Assembly: GCF_000278275.1 (NCBI RefSeq)
Contig: NZ_JH725147.1
Span: 1-64,000, forward strand
Direction of reading: 5' to 3'
Source: Bartonella tamiae Th239
GTDB taxonomy: Bacteria > Pseudomonadota > Alphaproteobacteria > Rhizobiales > Rhizobiaceae
Length of the DNA stretch: 64,000 bases
In this document: positions 8,239-18,534 of the stretch, one piece after another
How the letters are laid out: every line of letters starts with the position of its first letter
How positions within the stretch are numbered: position 1 is the stretch's first letter
Notes under the pieces: generated by a model
Databases searched by the model: none
What the model saw: the letters and a program-made list of their open reading frames with translations, nothing else
Told to the model about the DNA's origin: nothing
Position numbers and translations under genes: made by a program

Positions 8239-10842
8239 TCATTGTCCTTCATCAATAGGATGTTCTGGCGTTGGCTTAAAATTAAGCCGATCAGACCCGC
8301 GCGTGATTTTCACTGTCGATCCATCAAAAATATCACCAAGAAGGAGACGCTCTGCAAGGGGATCTTGGACTTCTTTTTGAATAACGCGTTTTAATGGTCT
8401 TGCACCATAGGCTGGATCATAACCTTTATCAGCCAAAAATTCTCGTGCATCGTCTTCTATCAACAAATGAATTTTGCGATCGGTGAGCAAATTTTGTAAA
8501 CGCTTGAGCTGAACCTCAACAATTGCACCCATTTCTTTACGATGAAGGCGATGAAAAAGAATAATTTCATCCACGCGATTGAGAAACTCAGGTCGAAAGG
8601 CCGCCTTTACCACGGCCATCACGTCTTCACGTGCTTTATCTGCGTCATCGCCATCACCTAAAGCTGTTAAAAATTCTGAGCCAAGATTTGATGTCATGAT
8701 GATCAATGTATTACGAAAATCTACCGTCCGCCCCTGACCATCTGTCAAACGTCCGTCATCAAGCACCTGCAATAAAACATTAAACACATCAGGATGTGCT
8801 TTTTCAATTTCATCAAACAAAACAACCTGATAAGGTCGCCGTCTTACAGCTTCTGTCAACGCGCCTCCTTCTTCATATCCAACATATCCTGGAGGTGCCC
8901 CAATTAAACGGGCAACAGAATGTTTTTCCATATATTCAGACATATCAAGACGCACCATAGCTGTTTCATCTTGAAAAAGAAATGAGGCAAGTGCTTTTGT
9001 CAATTCCGTTTTACCAACACCTGTTGGTCCTAAAAAGATAAAAGAACCAATGGGACGATTAGGATCTTGCAAACCTGCTCGGGCACGTCTTACAGCACGA
9101 GAGACAGCTTGAACGGCTTCTCCTTGACCAATCACGCGTTTTCCGATTTCGTCTTCCATGCGCAATAATTTTTCACGCTCACCCTCAAGCATCCGATCAA
9201 CTGGAATGCCTGTCCAACGCGAAATAACTTGCGCAACATGATCAGGTGTCACAGTTTCCTCAACCATTGAACCTTGATTTTCTTGACTTTCAGCTTCGTC
9301 GAGTTGTTTTTCTAAATCAGGAATAATGCTATATGACAACTCACCAGCACGTTGAAACTCCCCTTGACGTTGCGCAACAGCTAATGCGTTGCGCGCATCA
9401 TCAAGTTGTTTCTTTAAATCTGCAGCATGTCCAAGTTTTTGTTTTTCTGCTTGCCACTTTGCCGTGATCTCATTGGACTCTTCTTCCAACTCTACCAGTT
9501 CATTTTCAAGCTTTCCCAATCGATCTTTTGAGGCAGTATCAGTTTCTACTTTTAAAGCCTCACGTTCAATTTTTAACTGTAAAATACGTCGATCAATCTC
9601 ATCCAGCTCCTCTGGTTTGGAATCAACTTGCATTCGAAGCCGTGAAGCCGCCTCATCAACAAGATCAATCGCTTTATCAGGCAAAAAACGATCGGTAATA
9701 TAGCGATTAGACAATGTCGCAGCTGCGACAAGTGCTGAATCAGAAACACGAACTTTATGGTGCTGTTCATATTTTTCTTTAATGCCACGTAAAATAGAAA
9801 TTGTATCTTCTACGCTTGGCTCATCAACAAAGACAGGCTGGAAACGACGTGCAAGCGCTGCATCTTTTTCAACATATTTGCGATATTCTTCTAAAGTCGT
9901 TGCACCAACACAATGCAGTTCGCCACGCGCCAATGCGGGTTTTAAAAGGTTTGATGCGTCCATCGCACCATCCGTTTTTCCTGCCCCAACCAAAGTATGC
10001 ATTTCATCAATAAACAGAATAATCTCACCATTTGCAGATTGAACTTCTGTTAAAATTGCTTTCAAACGTTCTTCAAATTCGCCACGATATTTCGCTCCAG
10101 CAATCAATGCTCCCATATCAAGAGCTAAAAGTGCTTTATCGCGTAATGTTTCAGGAACATCCCCATTCACAATGCGTAATGCTAAACCTTCAATAATTGC
10201 AGTTTTACCTACTCCTGGTTCACCAATTAAAACGGGATTATTTTTTGTACGCCGTGACAAAACCTGAATCGTTCTGCGAATTTCTTCATCACGACCAATA
10301 ACAGGGTCAAGTTTACCTTCTCGCGCATCTTGTGTTAAATCACGTGCATATTTTTTCAACGCATCATATTGTGCTTCTGCATTGGCAGAATCAGCTGTAC
10401 GCCCTTTTCTCATATCGTTAATCACCTTATTCAAATCTGTAGACGCGACACCATTTTCAGATAAAATATCCGATGTCTTTGCTGACTTTTCCATAAGCAA
10501 AGCCTGCAATAAACGCTCAACAGTAACAAAACTGTCACCAGATTTTTCTGCCAATTCTTCTGCTTTTGTAAACACTTTTGCCAATGGCTGCGACATATAA
10601 AGCTGCCCATTTCCACCACTGACTTTTGGCAATGCTGATAAAGCCTCGTTTAAGCTTGTTTTCACAGCTTTTAAGTCGCCTCCTGCTTTTTCAAGCAAAG
10701 AAGCGCATAATCCATCATTATCATCCAGCAAGACCTTTAAAAGATGTTCAGGTAAAAATTGTTGATTATCTGCGGATAATGCATAATTTTGTGCTGACTG
10801 TAAAAAACCTTGCACCCGTTCTGTATATTTTTCCAAATTCAT
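8239..10842 (-). CDS. clpB: Protein-disaggregating chaperone ClpB
   Basis: Hexameric AAA+ disaggregase that works with DnaK to rescue aggregated proteins in the cytosol after heat. The 867-aa protein has a Clp N-domain (1-145), AAA1 with Walker A GEPGVGKT (207-214), the long coiled-coil middle domain (about 410-540), AAA2 with GPTGVGKT (about 605) and the C-terminal D2-small domain ([13 protein letters not shown]). The frame extends upstream to 10905, but AAGGAG six bases before the ATG at 10842 (MNLEKY) matches the known ClpB N-terminus. Monocistronic, with a heat-shock-type promoter at 10931-10958. Confidence 0.97.
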   Translation of the reverse strand: MNLEKYTERVQGFLQSAQNYALSADNQQFLPEHLLKVLLDDNDGLCASLLEKAGGDLKAVKTSLNEALSALPKVSGGNGQLYMSQPLAKVFTKAEELAEKSGDSFVTVERLLQALLMEKSAKTSDILSENGVASTDLNKVINDMRKGRTADSANAEAQYDALKKYARDLTQDAREGKLDPVIGRDEEIRRTIQVLSRRTKNNPVLIGEPGVGKTAIIEGLALRIVNGDVPETLRDKALLALDMGALIAGAKYRGEFEERLKAILTEVQSANGEIILFIDEMHTLVGAGKTDGAMDASNLLKPALARGELHCVGATTLEEYRKYVEKDAALARRFQPVFVDEPSVEDTISILRGIKEKYEQHHKVRVSDSALVAAATLSNRYITDRFLPDKAIDLVDEAASRLRMQVDSKPEELDEIDRRILQLKIEREALKVETDTASKDRLGKLENELVELEEESNEITAKWQAEKQKLGHAADLKKQLDDARNALAVAQRQGEFQRAGELSYSIIPDLEKQLDEAESQENQGSMVEETVTPDHVAQVISRWTGIPVDRMLEGEREKLLRMEDEIGKRVIGQGEAVQAVSRAVRRARAGLQDPNRPIGSFIFLGPTGVGKTELTKALASFLFQDETAMVRLDMSEYMEKHSVARLIGAPPGYVGYEEGGALTEAVRRRPYQVVLFDEIEKAHPDVFNVLLQVLDDGRLTDGQGRTVDFRNTLIIMTSNLGSEFLTALGDGDDADKAREDVMAVVKAAFRPEFLNRVDEIILFHRLHRKEMGAIVEVQLKRLQNLLTDRKIHLLIEDDAREFLADKGYDPAYGARPLKRVIQKEVQDPLAERLLLGDIFDGSTVKITRGSDRLNFKPTPEHPIDEGQ

Positions 10843-11250
10843 CATTGTCTCCTTTATACCTATAACCCGTACTGGCATTATAAGATTACAGTGACTGGCT
10901 CCCAATTTGGCAAGCCATTCTGTCTTTTTGATATGGGATAATCAAAACCAACCGACAAGGTCTTACTTGATGAAAGTTAAGCAAAAATAACAAGTTCTTA
11001 TGCACAAAGGTGTGATGATTTTAATGAAAAAAGTAAAATTTTAAAATTTTATATCGATTATAAACGAAATACTGATCAATTGTGGTAAACATTAAAATTG
11101 GAGAAATTTTTAAATAAATTTTCAAAGAATGATATCTTGAGCACATAAATGAAAAGCACAATTGAGTTTTGTGTTATTTTATTATTTCAATATGAGATGA
11201 AGTTTGTATATGAAAATAAAATAGGTTTTCAATAACCAATTGGTGTAAAT
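10843..11250. other. Intergenic region upstream of clpB
   Basis: About 400 bp between clpB and yacG. Apart from the clpB ribosome site and promoter, it is AT-rich with no supported gene, RNA or repeat. Confidence 0.5.
10931..10958 (-). promoter_or_regulatory. RpoH-type heat-shock promoter of clpB
   Basis: On the minus strand, CTTGTC, then 15 bp, then TCCCATAT, resembling the sigma-32 consensus CTTGAA-N13-15-CCCATNT. It is about 90 bp upstream of the clpB start, the location expected for a heat-shock chaperone. Confidence 0.55.
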
Positions 11251-11445
11251 TCAATCTTCCTCATCTGCTTGATCAAGAGATTTTCCAGGCAAAATATAAG
11301 AACCAGATAGCCATCTATTAAGATCCACTGCACGACAACGAGCTGAACAAAATGGGTAAAATTCACGCTTTGAGTCCTTACCACATTCAGGACATGGGTG
11401 CGGCGGTCGCAAAGGCGTTATCTTATCATCACTTTTATTCGTCAT
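11251..11445 (-). CDS. yacG: Zinc-binding DNA gyrase inhibitor YacG
   Basis: Small 64-aa zinc protein: CPECG and CSARC give the four-cysteine site (C-x2-C, 15 residues, C-x3-C), followed by the family segment [15 protein letters not shown] and an acidic tail. In E. coli YacG binds GyrB and inhibits gyrase. Its first 4 bp overlap the end of maf, so the two are translationally coupled, as in rhizobia. Confidence 0.9.
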   Translation of the reverse strand: MTNKSDDKITPLRPPHPCPECGKDSKREFYPFCSARCRAVDLNRWLSGSYILPGKSLDQADEED

Positions 11446-12095
11446 GACAAATCTTTTTCACTCCAATGAGCAAAAACAGGATAGTTTTGGCTTTTTAAAA
11501 GTTCCATTGTTTCTGCAAGAGGAAGACCAACAACGTTAGAATAAGAGCCAACCAATTGAATGACAAAACATCCCGCGCGCCCTTGTATGGCGTAACCACC
11601 AGCTTTTCCCTGCCATTCATCAGAGGCAAGATATGTATCTATCATTTTTGTAGTTAAGCGTGAAAAACGCACACGTGTTTCAACCAATTTGACTTTTTTT
11701 TTGCCTTTTGCATTCATGAGACAAATTGCTGTATGAACCTTATGGGCTCGCCCTGATAAAAGGCGTAAACACGCGCGTGCTTCTGCCATATCAATCGGTT
11801 TGGGCAAGATACGTCGCCCAACAGAAACAACCGTGTCGGCAGCCAAAACCAGCGCATCAGAAAATTGCGATAAGGAATGAATAGACTGCGCGCTTGCTTG
11901 AGCTTTTTCAATTGCTAAGCGTTTTGCCAAAAATCGTGAATTTTCAGCTTTCTTGGGTGTTTCATCAATATGGGCAGGATGCAGATGATCTGGCGTGATG
12001 CCAATTTGATCCAACAACATTAAACGCCTTGGTGAAGCAGAAGCCAAAACAAGTTTTACAGTTGCTGTTGCACGATCATCTGGCATAAAAGACAT
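11442..12095 (-). CDS. maf: Maf-family nucleoside triphosphate pyrophosphatase
   Basis: Cytosolic housecleaning pyrophosphatase that hydrolyses non-canonical or modified NTPs. At 217 aa it is of normal length, with the start motif LASASPRR, the catalytic AADTVVS segment, [11 protein letters not shown] and, near the end, GYAIQGRAG. No strong ribosome site is seen before the ATG at 12095; an internal Met four codons in is an alternative. It lies 11 bp after infA and overlaps yacG, forming a three-gene unit. Confidence 0.92.
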   Translation of the reverse strand: MSFMPDDRATATVKLVLASASPRRLMLLDQIGITPDHLHPAHIDETPKKAENSRFLAKRLAIEKAQASAQSIHSLSQFSDALVLAADTVVSVGRRILPKPIDMAEARACLRLLSGRAHKVHTAICLMNAKGKKKVKLVETRVRFSRLTTKMIDTYLASDEWQGKAGGYAIQGRAGCFVIQLVGSYSNVVGLPLAETMELLKSQNYPVFAHWSEKDLS

Positions 12096-12106
12096 CTAGT
12101 TTAACG

Positions 12107-12325
12107 CTATTTATAGCGATAGGTGATCCGACCTTTTGTCAGATCATAAGGTGTCATTTCAACCATAACTTTGTCACCCGCAAGAACGCGAATACGATTT
12201 TTACGCATGCGACCTGCGGTATGCGCAATAATTTCATGCTCATTATCCAGTTTAACGCGAAACATTGCATTGGGCAATAATTCCGTAATGATACCAGAAA
12301 ATTCCAAAACTTCTTCTTTGGCCAT
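12107..12325 (-). CDS. infA: Translation initiation factor IF-1
   Basis: 72-aa OB-fold protein that occupies the ribosomal A site during initiation. The sequence follows the family along its whole length: [20 protein letters not shown], then [17 protein letters not shown] and the end [12 protein letters not shown]. It is followed by maf and yacG on the same strand. Confidence 0.98.
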   Translation of the reverse strand: MAKEEVLEFSGIITELLPNAMFRVKLDNEHEIIAHTAGRMRKNRIRVLAGDKVMVEMTPYDLTKGRITYRYK

Positions 12326-12465
12326 AAATTACCTATATATTGATTGCTTCATTAAGTACAGTGATGACAAACACAATGTTTGACTTTCCATTTGGCGCGG
12401 AACCTAGCGCATTCAAGCGCATTTGTGAACAACCGAATTTGTCAAATGTATAATTTTATGCTTTA

Positions 12466-12909
12466 TTATTTTTTAAATCGTTCATTTATCCGTTTTTTCA
12501 AGGTTTCACGCACATCACGATAGGCATTTAAGATGTGTTCACGTGATCCTGTGGCAAGAGACGGATCTGGTATGGGCCAATATTCAACATTGACCCAATA
12601 ACTGCGCATTTCTTCCAATACGGCATTATGAGCTTGTGGTGTCAAAGTCACAACCAGATCAAAAAAACCATCTGATAATTCTTTTAAAATACGCGGATGA
12701 TGCGGACTGGTTGAAAGACCATCTTCTTTAATAACAAAATCCACGAAAAAATCACGTTTACCTTTCATCAAACCAGCAGAAGACGTATAAAGATCAGGGA
12801 AAATTTTTCGTGTTAAAGCTTCTGCAAGAGGTGAACGAATGGTATTCATACTACACACAAATAAAACAGATCTTGGCAGTTTTTGATGAAACCGATGATT
12901 TTCTGTCAT
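12466..12909 (-). CDS. Low-molecular-weight protein-tyrosine-phosphatase family protein
   Basis: 147-aa phosphatase or arsenate-reductase-like fold. The P-loop CX5R is present (Cys19 to Arg25 in VCSMNTIRSP), and a late PDP (PIPDPS) supplies the general-acid aspartate. The frame runs up to 12978, but the ATG at 12909 has AAGGA just upstream and removes an unlikely N-terminal extension. It sits next to UPF0262, the arrangement in Brucella and rhizobia. Substrate unknown; tyrosine phosphatase is the family activity. Confidence 0.87.
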   Translation of the reverse strand: MTENHRFHQKLPRSVLFVCSMNTIRSPLAEALTRKIFPDLYTSSAGLMKGKRDFFVDFVIKEDGLSTSPHHPRILKELSDGFFDLVVTLTPQAHNAVLEEMRSYWVNVEYWPIPDPSLATGSREHILNAYRDVRETLKKRINERFKK

Positions 12910-12910
12910 T

Positions 12911-13381
12911 TTAATCCTTCCTATGAAGAACGCAAAGCAGTGTAAAAAGACGACGGGCCGTTTTAAAATCAAACTCAATTTTGCCTTTTAGTCGATCCAG
13001 TAAAATTTGAGCCGCATCATTGTGCAAACTTCGTCTTCCCATATCAATGGCTTCAATTTTTAACGGTATTTCTGAACGAATAGCATCATAATATCCATCA
13101 CAAACAAAAAAATAATCACGCACGATGCGACGCAGTGGTGTTAATGACAAAATATGTTTTGTAACCCATTCACCATCTTGTCTATAAATGTCAAAAACCA
13201 GTCTTTTTTCAATGACGGAAAGCCTTAATTTATAGGGCCCATCATGATCATCCCCTACAGGTTTAAAACGATTTTTTTCTATTAAATCAAAAATAGCAAC
13301 CGCGCGCTCATGTTCAATTTCTGGAGTTGAGCGACCAATCGTTTCATCCAATTCAATATCGACAAGACGTGCGTTTTCCAC
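12911..13381 (-). CDS. UPF0262 family protein
   Basis: Conserved 156-aa alphaproteobacterial protein of unknown function, recognisable from the opening ([10 protein letters not shown]), the middle ([14 protein letters not shown]) and the end ([14 protein letters not shown] followed by [13 protein letters not shown]). No signal peptide or membrane segment. It stands between hisD and the low-MW phosphatase, whose start lies immediately before its stop, suggesting coupling. Confidence 0.92.
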   Translation of the reverse strand: MENARLVDIELDETIGRSTPEIEHERAVAIFDLIEKNRFKPVGDDHDGPYKLRLSVIEKRLVFDIYRQDGEWVTKHILSLTPLRRIVRDYFFVCDGYYDAIRSEIPLKIEAIDMGRRSLHNDAAQILLDRLKGKIEFDFKTARRLFTLLCVLHRKD

Positions 13382-13424
13382 TTTTCATCCTTTAACCAAA
13401 GGCATTATGAACATGACTGTTACA

Positions 13425-14741
13425 TCAATCGACTTTATTGTCTTGGTGGGACTGATTCAGTCTTAAAGAAACAGAACGTCCATGTGCTTGCAAACCTTCT
13501 GCCTGAGCAAGTTCTATCGCAGCAGGTCCGAGTTTGAATAATTGGTCTGAATTAAGCTTTAAAAGTGAGCTGCGTTTCATATAATCAAGAACAGAAAGTC
13601 CTGAAGAAAAGCGCGCTGAACGTGCGGTGGGCAAAACGTGGTTTGATCCTCCCACATAATCACCTATAGCTTCAGGTGTATAACTGCCAATAAAGATAGC
13701 GCCAGCATTACGAATATACGCTAAAAACGCTTCCGCATCTTCAACGGCAAGTTCCAAATGTTCCGGAGCAATCCGATTAACAAGAGCTATACCCTCATCA
13801 AACCTATCCACCAAAATCACAGCACCAAAATTTTCCCAGCTTTTTTGTGCAATTTCGGCGCGTTTTAAAGTTTTCAACTGGGCATCAACCGCCTGACAAA
13901 CATCTTTAGCAAAGCTTTCATTATCAGTAAGAAGAATCGATTGCGCAGACTCATCATGTTCTGCTTGTGCTAAAAGATCAGCAGCAATCCAATCAGGATT
14001 ATTGTTTTTATCAGCAACCACCAAAATTTCTGATGGCCCCGCAATCATATCAATGCCAACAGTACCAAAAACCTGCCGCTTTGCAGCTGCAACATAAGCA
14101 TTTCCCGGCCCAACAATTTTCACAACAGGCGCAATTGTTTTTGTACCATAAGCCAATGCAGCGATAGCTTGTGCGCCCCCAACACGATATATTTCATCTA
14201 CACCAGCAAGCTTTGCCGCAGCCAAAACCAATGGATTGATGTGACCATCAGGCGTTGGCACAACCATTACAATACGTTCAACACCCGCCACTTTTGCAGG
14301 GATTGCATTCATTAATACAGAGCTTGGATAATTTGCAGTCCCACCCGGAACATATAGACCAACAGATTCGACTGCATTCCATCTCCAACCCAGTTCAACA
14401 CCAAGAGGATCAACAAAAGATTCATCTTTTGGCAGTTGTTTTTTATGATAAGTGACAATGCGTTCGTGAGCAATCTTCAAGGCTGAAAATGTTTTTTCAC
14501 AAACCTCACTCATTGCCTGATCAAGAATATTTTTATCAATGCGCAGAGTATTTTTATCTAATAAAATACGATCAAACTTTGCTGTATAATCAATAAGAGC
14601 ATCATCACCTTTAGCTCGGATATGGGCAATGATATCACGCACAGCAGAATCAACATTTTGCGATTGCTCACGTTTTGATTGAAGGAAATTTTGAAATTTT
14701 TCTTCAAAATCATCTGATGATTGTCGCAAATATTGAACCAT
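13425..14741 (-). CDS. hisD: Histidinol dehydrogenase
   Basis: Zinc- and NAD-dependent enzyme that oxidises L-histidinol to L-histidine, the last two steps of histidine synthesis. The 438-aa protein is full length: VGLYVPGGTA, the NAD/zinc region VGPGNAYVAAAKRQVFG, IAGPSEILV, AQAEHDESAQS, APEHLEL and GGSNHVLPTARSARF are all present. AGG seven bases before the ATG marks the start. No other histidine gene is nearby; hisD standing apart in this block is usual in rhizobia. Confidence 0.97.
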   Translation of the reverse strand: MVQYLRQSSDDFEEKFQNFLQSKREQSQNVDSAVRDIIAHIRAKGDDALIDYTAKFDRILLDKNTLRIDKNILDQAMSEVCEKTFSALKIAHERIVTYHKKQLPKDESFVDPLGVELGWRWNAVESVGLYVPGGTANYPSSVLMNAIPAKVAGVERIVMVVPTPDGHINPLVLAAAKLAGVDEIYRVGGAQAIAALAYGTKTIAPVVKIVGPGNAYVAAAKRQVFGTVGIDMIAGPSEILVVADKNNNPDWIAADLLAQAEHDESAQSILLTDNESFAKDVCQAVDAQLKTLKRAEIAQKSWENFGAVILVDRFDEGIALVNRIAPEHLELAVEDAEAFLAYIRNAGAIFIGSYTPEAIGDYVGGSNHVLPTARSARFSSGLSVLDYMKRSSLLKLNSDQLFKLGPAAIELAQAEGLQAHGRSVSLRLNQSHQDNKVD

Positions 14742-14777
14742 TATTGTGCCTATAAAACGTGATGTGTAAATATTTGA

Positions 14778-15221
14778 CTATTGATGTTTAGGATGAGAGT
14801 GCGCCGCCCATGACGCACTAAGGTCACTTAACTGTGCTTCAATATATTCAACCTCAAGACGAATAGCCGCTTCACCTGAAAATATTAAGGTCACGATACC
14901 GGCAGGTGCTTGAGTCATTTGAAACTGGATTGTTAAAAGTGATAAAATATTATCTGGTTTTTCACGATCTATTCCGCGTGTGCTCATTTTTAAAACACGA
15001 TCAAAATGCAAGGCGCAGTGGCGTCTTTCTGGAGCTTTTGGTCGCGAAAATAAGCCGCCTTTTTTTTGTTTTTCCCAAACAAAACGATTAAACAAGCCAA
15101 TAAAACGTTTTTCATTCTCTTGCCAATCAATATTGCTTACTTTTACAAGAGCATCTTGTAAATGTGCAGATAAGATTTCTAAATCATCACTATCCATTGC
15201 CATTAATTTTAAAAGCGGCAT
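14778..15221 (-). CDS. DUF2948 family protein
   Basis: 147-aa protein of a family confined to alphaproteobacteria and found between murA and hisD. Family segments include LEILSAHLQDALVKVSNI, FNRFVWE, and RRHCALHFDRVLKMSTRGID; the end has LEVEYIEAQLSDLS. No membrane segment. Function unknown. Confidence 0.88.
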   Translation of the reverse strand: MPLLKLMAMDSDDLEILSAHLQDALVKVSNIDWQENEKRFIGLFNRFVWEKQKKGGLFSRPKAPERRHCALHFDRVLKMSTRGIDREKPDNILSLLTIQFQMTQAPAGIVTLIFSGEAAIRLEVEYIEAQLSDLSASWAAHSHPKHQ

Positions 15222-15477
15222 ATTTTGAATTCCATCTCTTCATTTAATGCTCTATCATCTACAAAGATGCTTAAGAGATCAAGCCTAAATGCACACGCAA
15301 TTGAAATCGTCATTTTGCTTCATTCTTATCAGTTAAATCGGTTTAATTTTTAACACGTCTAAAGCGTCAATGGCACCTACAAACATATAGACTAGTTTCA
15401 CTCTAGGCCCAAAACCTATGAACATGCACATGTTAGGATCGCGCGTGACCTACAAATCCAAATATAGTTGAAATTAA

Positions 15478-16767
15478 TCAACCGTGAATACGTTCAATAT
15501 TTGCGCCACAATTTGAAAGTTTTTCTTCCAATCGTTCAAAACCACGATCAAGATGATAAACACGATTAACTATTGTTTCTCCTTGTGCAGCAAGTCCAGC
15601 AATGACCAAAGATACCGAAGCACGCAGATCTGTTGCCATAACTTGTGCCCCTTGCAAATAATCACTGCCTGTAACAGTGGCCGTCTGTCCTGAAAGGGAT
15701 ATATCAGCACCTAATCTTGCCAATTCTTGCACATGCATAAAACGATTTTCAAAAATCTTTTCTGTAATGTGCGATGTCCCTTTGGCACGTGTCATTAACC
15801 CCATAAATTGAGCTTGCAAATCGGTTGGAAAACCAGGAAAAGGCTGTGTTTCAATATTCACGGGTTGAATATCATGACCATTACGAGCAACAAGGATGCC
15901 CTGATCTGTCTCTTCAATGTCAAGACCTGTTTGTTGGAGCGTTGTTAAAACAGTCCGCAAAGAATTGGCATCACCATTTTGCAATAAAACTTTGCCGCCT
16001 GTCATTGCAACAGCCATGGCGTAAGTGCCCGCTTCAATGCGGTCGGCAATAACTTTTACATGTGCTCCTGAAAGAGAACTCACCCCTTCAATTTCAAGTG
16101 TAGATGTACCTGCACCATAAATTTTTGCACCCATAGCATTAAGACAGTCAATAAGATTGGTAACTTCAGGCTCACACGCCGCATTGTGAAGAACTGTATG
16201 GCCTTTAGCAAGACTGGCCGCCATCACCATAACATGCGTTCCACCAACAGTGACTTTAGGAAAATGATAATCCGCGCCTTTTAAACCTTTTGGTGCACGA
16301 GCATAAGCATAGCCATTTTCAATACTTAATTCACTGCCCAAAGCTTCAAGCCCATGCAATATAAAATCAACAGGCCGGGTGCCAATGGCACAACCACCGG
16401 GAAGGGAAACACAAGCCTCACCCATGCGTGCCAAAAGCGGACCAATCACCCAAAAACTTGCCCGCATTTTGGACACAAGCTCATAAGGTGCGCGCGTTGT
16501 TGCAATGGTGCGCGCATTAAAATGCACGGTGCGGGAATAAGAGCTTTCTTGATGAAGACGGCGTCCATTAACAGAAAAATCAACCCCATGATTGCTTAAT
16601 ATACGAATGAGTTGTTCAACATCGGCAAGATGAGGAACATTCTCCAATGTCAGTGTTTCTTCAGTTAAAAGCGATGCGATCATTAAGGGAAGAGCAGCAT
16701 TTTTGGCACCCGAAATCGGGATAACACCATTTAACCGTTTTCCTCCAATAATTTTTATCCGATCCAC
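15478..16767 (-). CDS. murA: UDP-N-acetylglucosamine 1-carboxyvinyltransferase
   Basis: First committed step of peptidoglycan synthesis: transfers enolpyruvate from PEP to UDP-GlcNAc in the cytosol. Family landmarks are the opening LNGVIPISGAKNAALPLM, the catalytic-cysteine loop SLPGGCAIGTRPVD, and the end EEKLSNCGANIERI. The frame is open to 16854, but a GTG at 16767 (VDRIKIIGG) with GGAAAGG upstream gives 429 aa, the normal length, and matches the usual N-terminus; the longer version adds 29 lysine- and asparagine-rich residues. The GTG is therefore preferred. Confidence 0.95.
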   Translation of the reverse strand: MDRIKIIGGKRLNGVIPISGAKNAALPLMIASLLTEETLTLENVPHLADVEQLIRILSNHGVDFSVNGRRLHQESSYSRTVHFNARTIATTRAPYELVSKMRASFWVIGPLLARMGEACVSLPGGCAIGTRPVDFILHGLEALGSELSIENGYAYARAPKGLKGADYHFPKVTVGGTHVMVMAASLAKGHTVLHNAACEPEVTNLIDCLNAMGAKIYGAGTSTLEIEGVSSLSGAHVKVIADRIEAGTYAMAVAMTGGKVLLQNGDANSLRTVLTTLQQTGLDIEETDQGILVARNGHDIQPVNIETQPFPGFPTDLQAQFMGLMTRAKGTSHITEKIFENRFMHVQELARLGADISLSGQTATVTGSDYLQGAQVMATDLRASVSLVIAGLAAQGETIVNRVYHLDRGFERLEEKLSNCGANIERIHG

Positions 16768-16902
16768 TTTTTTTGCCTTTCCAAAATTCTTGTCTTCAGC
16801 ATTTTCGCGATTCGAGTTTTTAAAACGTTTCAACGATGATACAATGGACAACAATAACTCGCCAATAAAACTGCACTTTTAAACACTATATGACTATAAT
16901 CT

Positions 16903-17052
16903 TTAAAGAGATTTGGTGTTTTTAGACACGTCTTCTTGTGTTTCTTTATTTTTATTACGCTCACGCGCTTGAGATTTTCGTTGCAAAAGATTGGCGCGCA
17001 ATTGCTTAGCTAATCTTTCATTTCGGCGTTTTTGAGCCGTTGTGTCAGCCAT
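16903..17052 (-). CDS. Small basic conserved protein upstream of murA
   Basis: 49-aa protein with a strong GGAGG site six bases before its ATG. The sequence is highly charged and helical (KRRNERLAKQLRANLLQRKS, then QARERNKNKE). A similar short Arg/Lys-rich protein is commonly found beside murA in rhizobia. Function unknown; binding to a nucleic acid or a ribosomal partner is only a guess from charge. Confidence 0.75.
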   Translation of the reverse strand: MADTTAQKRRNERLAKQLRANLLQRKSQARERNKNKETQEDVSKNTKSL

Positions 17053-17241
17053 TATTGGCCTCCTTCCACAATCAATAGACGTTTATTTGCCTTTCACAAA
17101 TCATAAAAATCGTCATATCATCGTCACAAATAAATAGCCAGTTAAATACGCGTATCGTTATTTTTCTTCTCATACAAACGTTTGCATCTTGCCTAATGGC
17201 GCGCAATATGGCAGAACGCCGCCCGATAGCTGTTTTTTTAA

Positions 17242-17320
<79 letters not shown>

Positions 17321-17341
17321 AATCAATTATTTAGCTATATA

Positions 17342-18370
17342 CTAAGAAGTTCTCTTTAGGTTCATTGAACCTCTACCAACTTCATGAAGATCTATTTCCA
17401 AAGCACTTGCAGCGTTGCGCAAATAGTCTGGTGAAAAGCGGGCGTAAACTTTCTCTGTAATGCTTGTACTAGAATGACCAAGATATTGGGCTATTTCACT
17501 CATACTAATTCCAGCCTCAGCCATCCATACAGCGGCGGTATGTCGGAATACATGAGGTGACACATCCTCCACACAGGCATTCTTAGCGGTAGTAGCTATA
17601 CCCTTTTTTATGCTCAACACCCGCTTACAATTCCATTCAATAACATAATCGCTTAAAGCCGCTTGTTTTGCCTCATATAGTGCAGCAAATAGCGTATTAT
17701 TTACTGGAACAACGGCACGACCTTTACGTCTGCCATTGTCATTTGGATTACACAAAACAATCCGACGCCTCTCAAAATCAACTCTATCCCATGTCAATTC
17801 TAATAAAGCAGATATACGCGCGGCTGTAGCAAGCATCAAATGGATTGCCAATTTGATATGCGGCATCGTGGCATTTTCAAGCAATTGTAATGCTTCTTCA
17901 TGTGTCAAATAACGATCTTTAGGCGCTGGTGCCTTTGGTAGCTCTATAAATGGGGCTTTTTCAATTATGCCATGCTTTGAAGCCCAGTTTAAAACTATGC
18001 GCAAATGGTTAAGCTCAGTGTGGATTGTCCCATCTGATTTGCCCTGTTTGCGTCTTTTTTCAATATAAGCGCGGGAATCAGACAAAACCAGAGATGATGC
18101 ATAACGTCCAGAAAAATGTTGCTCTAAAGCTTTCCACGACCATTGCATATTATTGGCAATAACGCGTCCTACTTTTTCTTTTCTATATGAAGAAAACAGT
18201 CCATCAATTAAATCATTATTTGTTCGCGTTAGCTCCGCATAGATTGCGGGAGCAATCTTTTCAGCTTCATGCCGGTCACTAGTGTTGAGACTGTATCGTT
18301 TGCGCTTTCCTCCATATTCGAAGGTAAGAGCCAGTTTTCCCCGTAATTTTGTAATTGTCCATTCTGGCAT
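17342..18370 (-). CDS. int: Tyrosine-recombinase integrase
   Basis: Site-specific recombinase, 342 aa, for insertion and excision at tRNA-Thr. It has an N-terminal arm-binding region (about 1-60), a SAM-like core-binding domain (about 65-150) and the catalytic domain, with Arg185 (AARISALLEL), His273 and Arg276 (HVFRHT), His299 (YLGHSS) and nucleophile Tyr309 (VYARF). Its stop lies 21 bp from attL. The first 142 nt overlap the Xis-like gene in another frame. It would be expressed from P_L at the end of the leftward operon. Confidence 0.95.
   Translation of the reverse strand: MPEWTITKLRGKLALTFEYGGKRKRYSLNTSDRHEAEKIAPAIYAELTRTNNDLIDGLFSSYRKEKVGRVIANNMQWSWKALEQHFSGRYASSLVLSDSRAYIEKRRKQGKSDGTIHTELNHLRIVLNWASKHGIIEKAPFIELPKAPAPKDRYLTHEEALQLLENATMPHIKLAIHLMLATAARISALLELTWDRVDFERRRIVLCNPNDNGRRKGRAVVPVNNTLFAALYEAKQAALSDYVIEWNCKRVLSIKKGIATTAKNACVEDVSPHVFRHTAAVWMAEAGISMSEIAQYLGHSSTSITEKVYARFSPDYLRNAASALEIDLHEVGRGSMNLKRTS
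17344..17372. repeat. Possible integrase arm-type site, left end
   Basis: AAGAAGTTCTCTTTAGGTTC followed by ATTGAACCT, including the palindrome AGGTTCA-T-TGAACCT. A near copy stands at 57438-57466 near attR. The left copy is inside the 3' end of int. Equivalent sites near both ends suggest binding by integrase or its accessory factor. Confidence 0.5.
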
Positions 18371-18534
18371 TGCTCAAACCTCTCGATAGCGTCCCATTTA
18401 ATCCGCAGCAACTTACCACCAAGGCGGAACCCTGCCAATTTATTTTGCTTGTACAGATTGTATATGTGCTTTTCTGAGCATTGCCAGCGTTTTGCAAGCA
18501 TTTTAGGAGTGTAAATATCTCCCATATCATTCAC
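18229..18534 (-). CDS. Helix-turn-helix protein, likely excisionase
   Basis: 101 aa with an N-terminal MerR/excisionase-type winged helix: YTPKMLAKRWQCSEKHIYNL, then KLAGFRLGGKLLRIKWDAIE. This fold (HTH_17) is typical of phage Xis and directionality factors. The C-terminal half runs over the integrase start in a different frame, an overlap of 142 nt. The start at 18534 overlaps the HNH gene by 8 bp. Role as Xis is inferred from fold and position. Confidence 0.75.
   Translation of the reverse strand: MNDMGDIYTPKMLAKRWQCSEKHIYNLYKQNKLAGFRLGGKLLRIKWDAIERFEQCQNGQLQNYGENWLLPSNMEESANDTVSTLVTGMKLKRLLPQSMRS

Noticed and set aside
16768-16854. 29-residue N-terminal extension of MurA
   Set aside because: Unlike MurA homologues, rich in Lys/Asn, and a GTG with a ribosome site gives the exact usual length.
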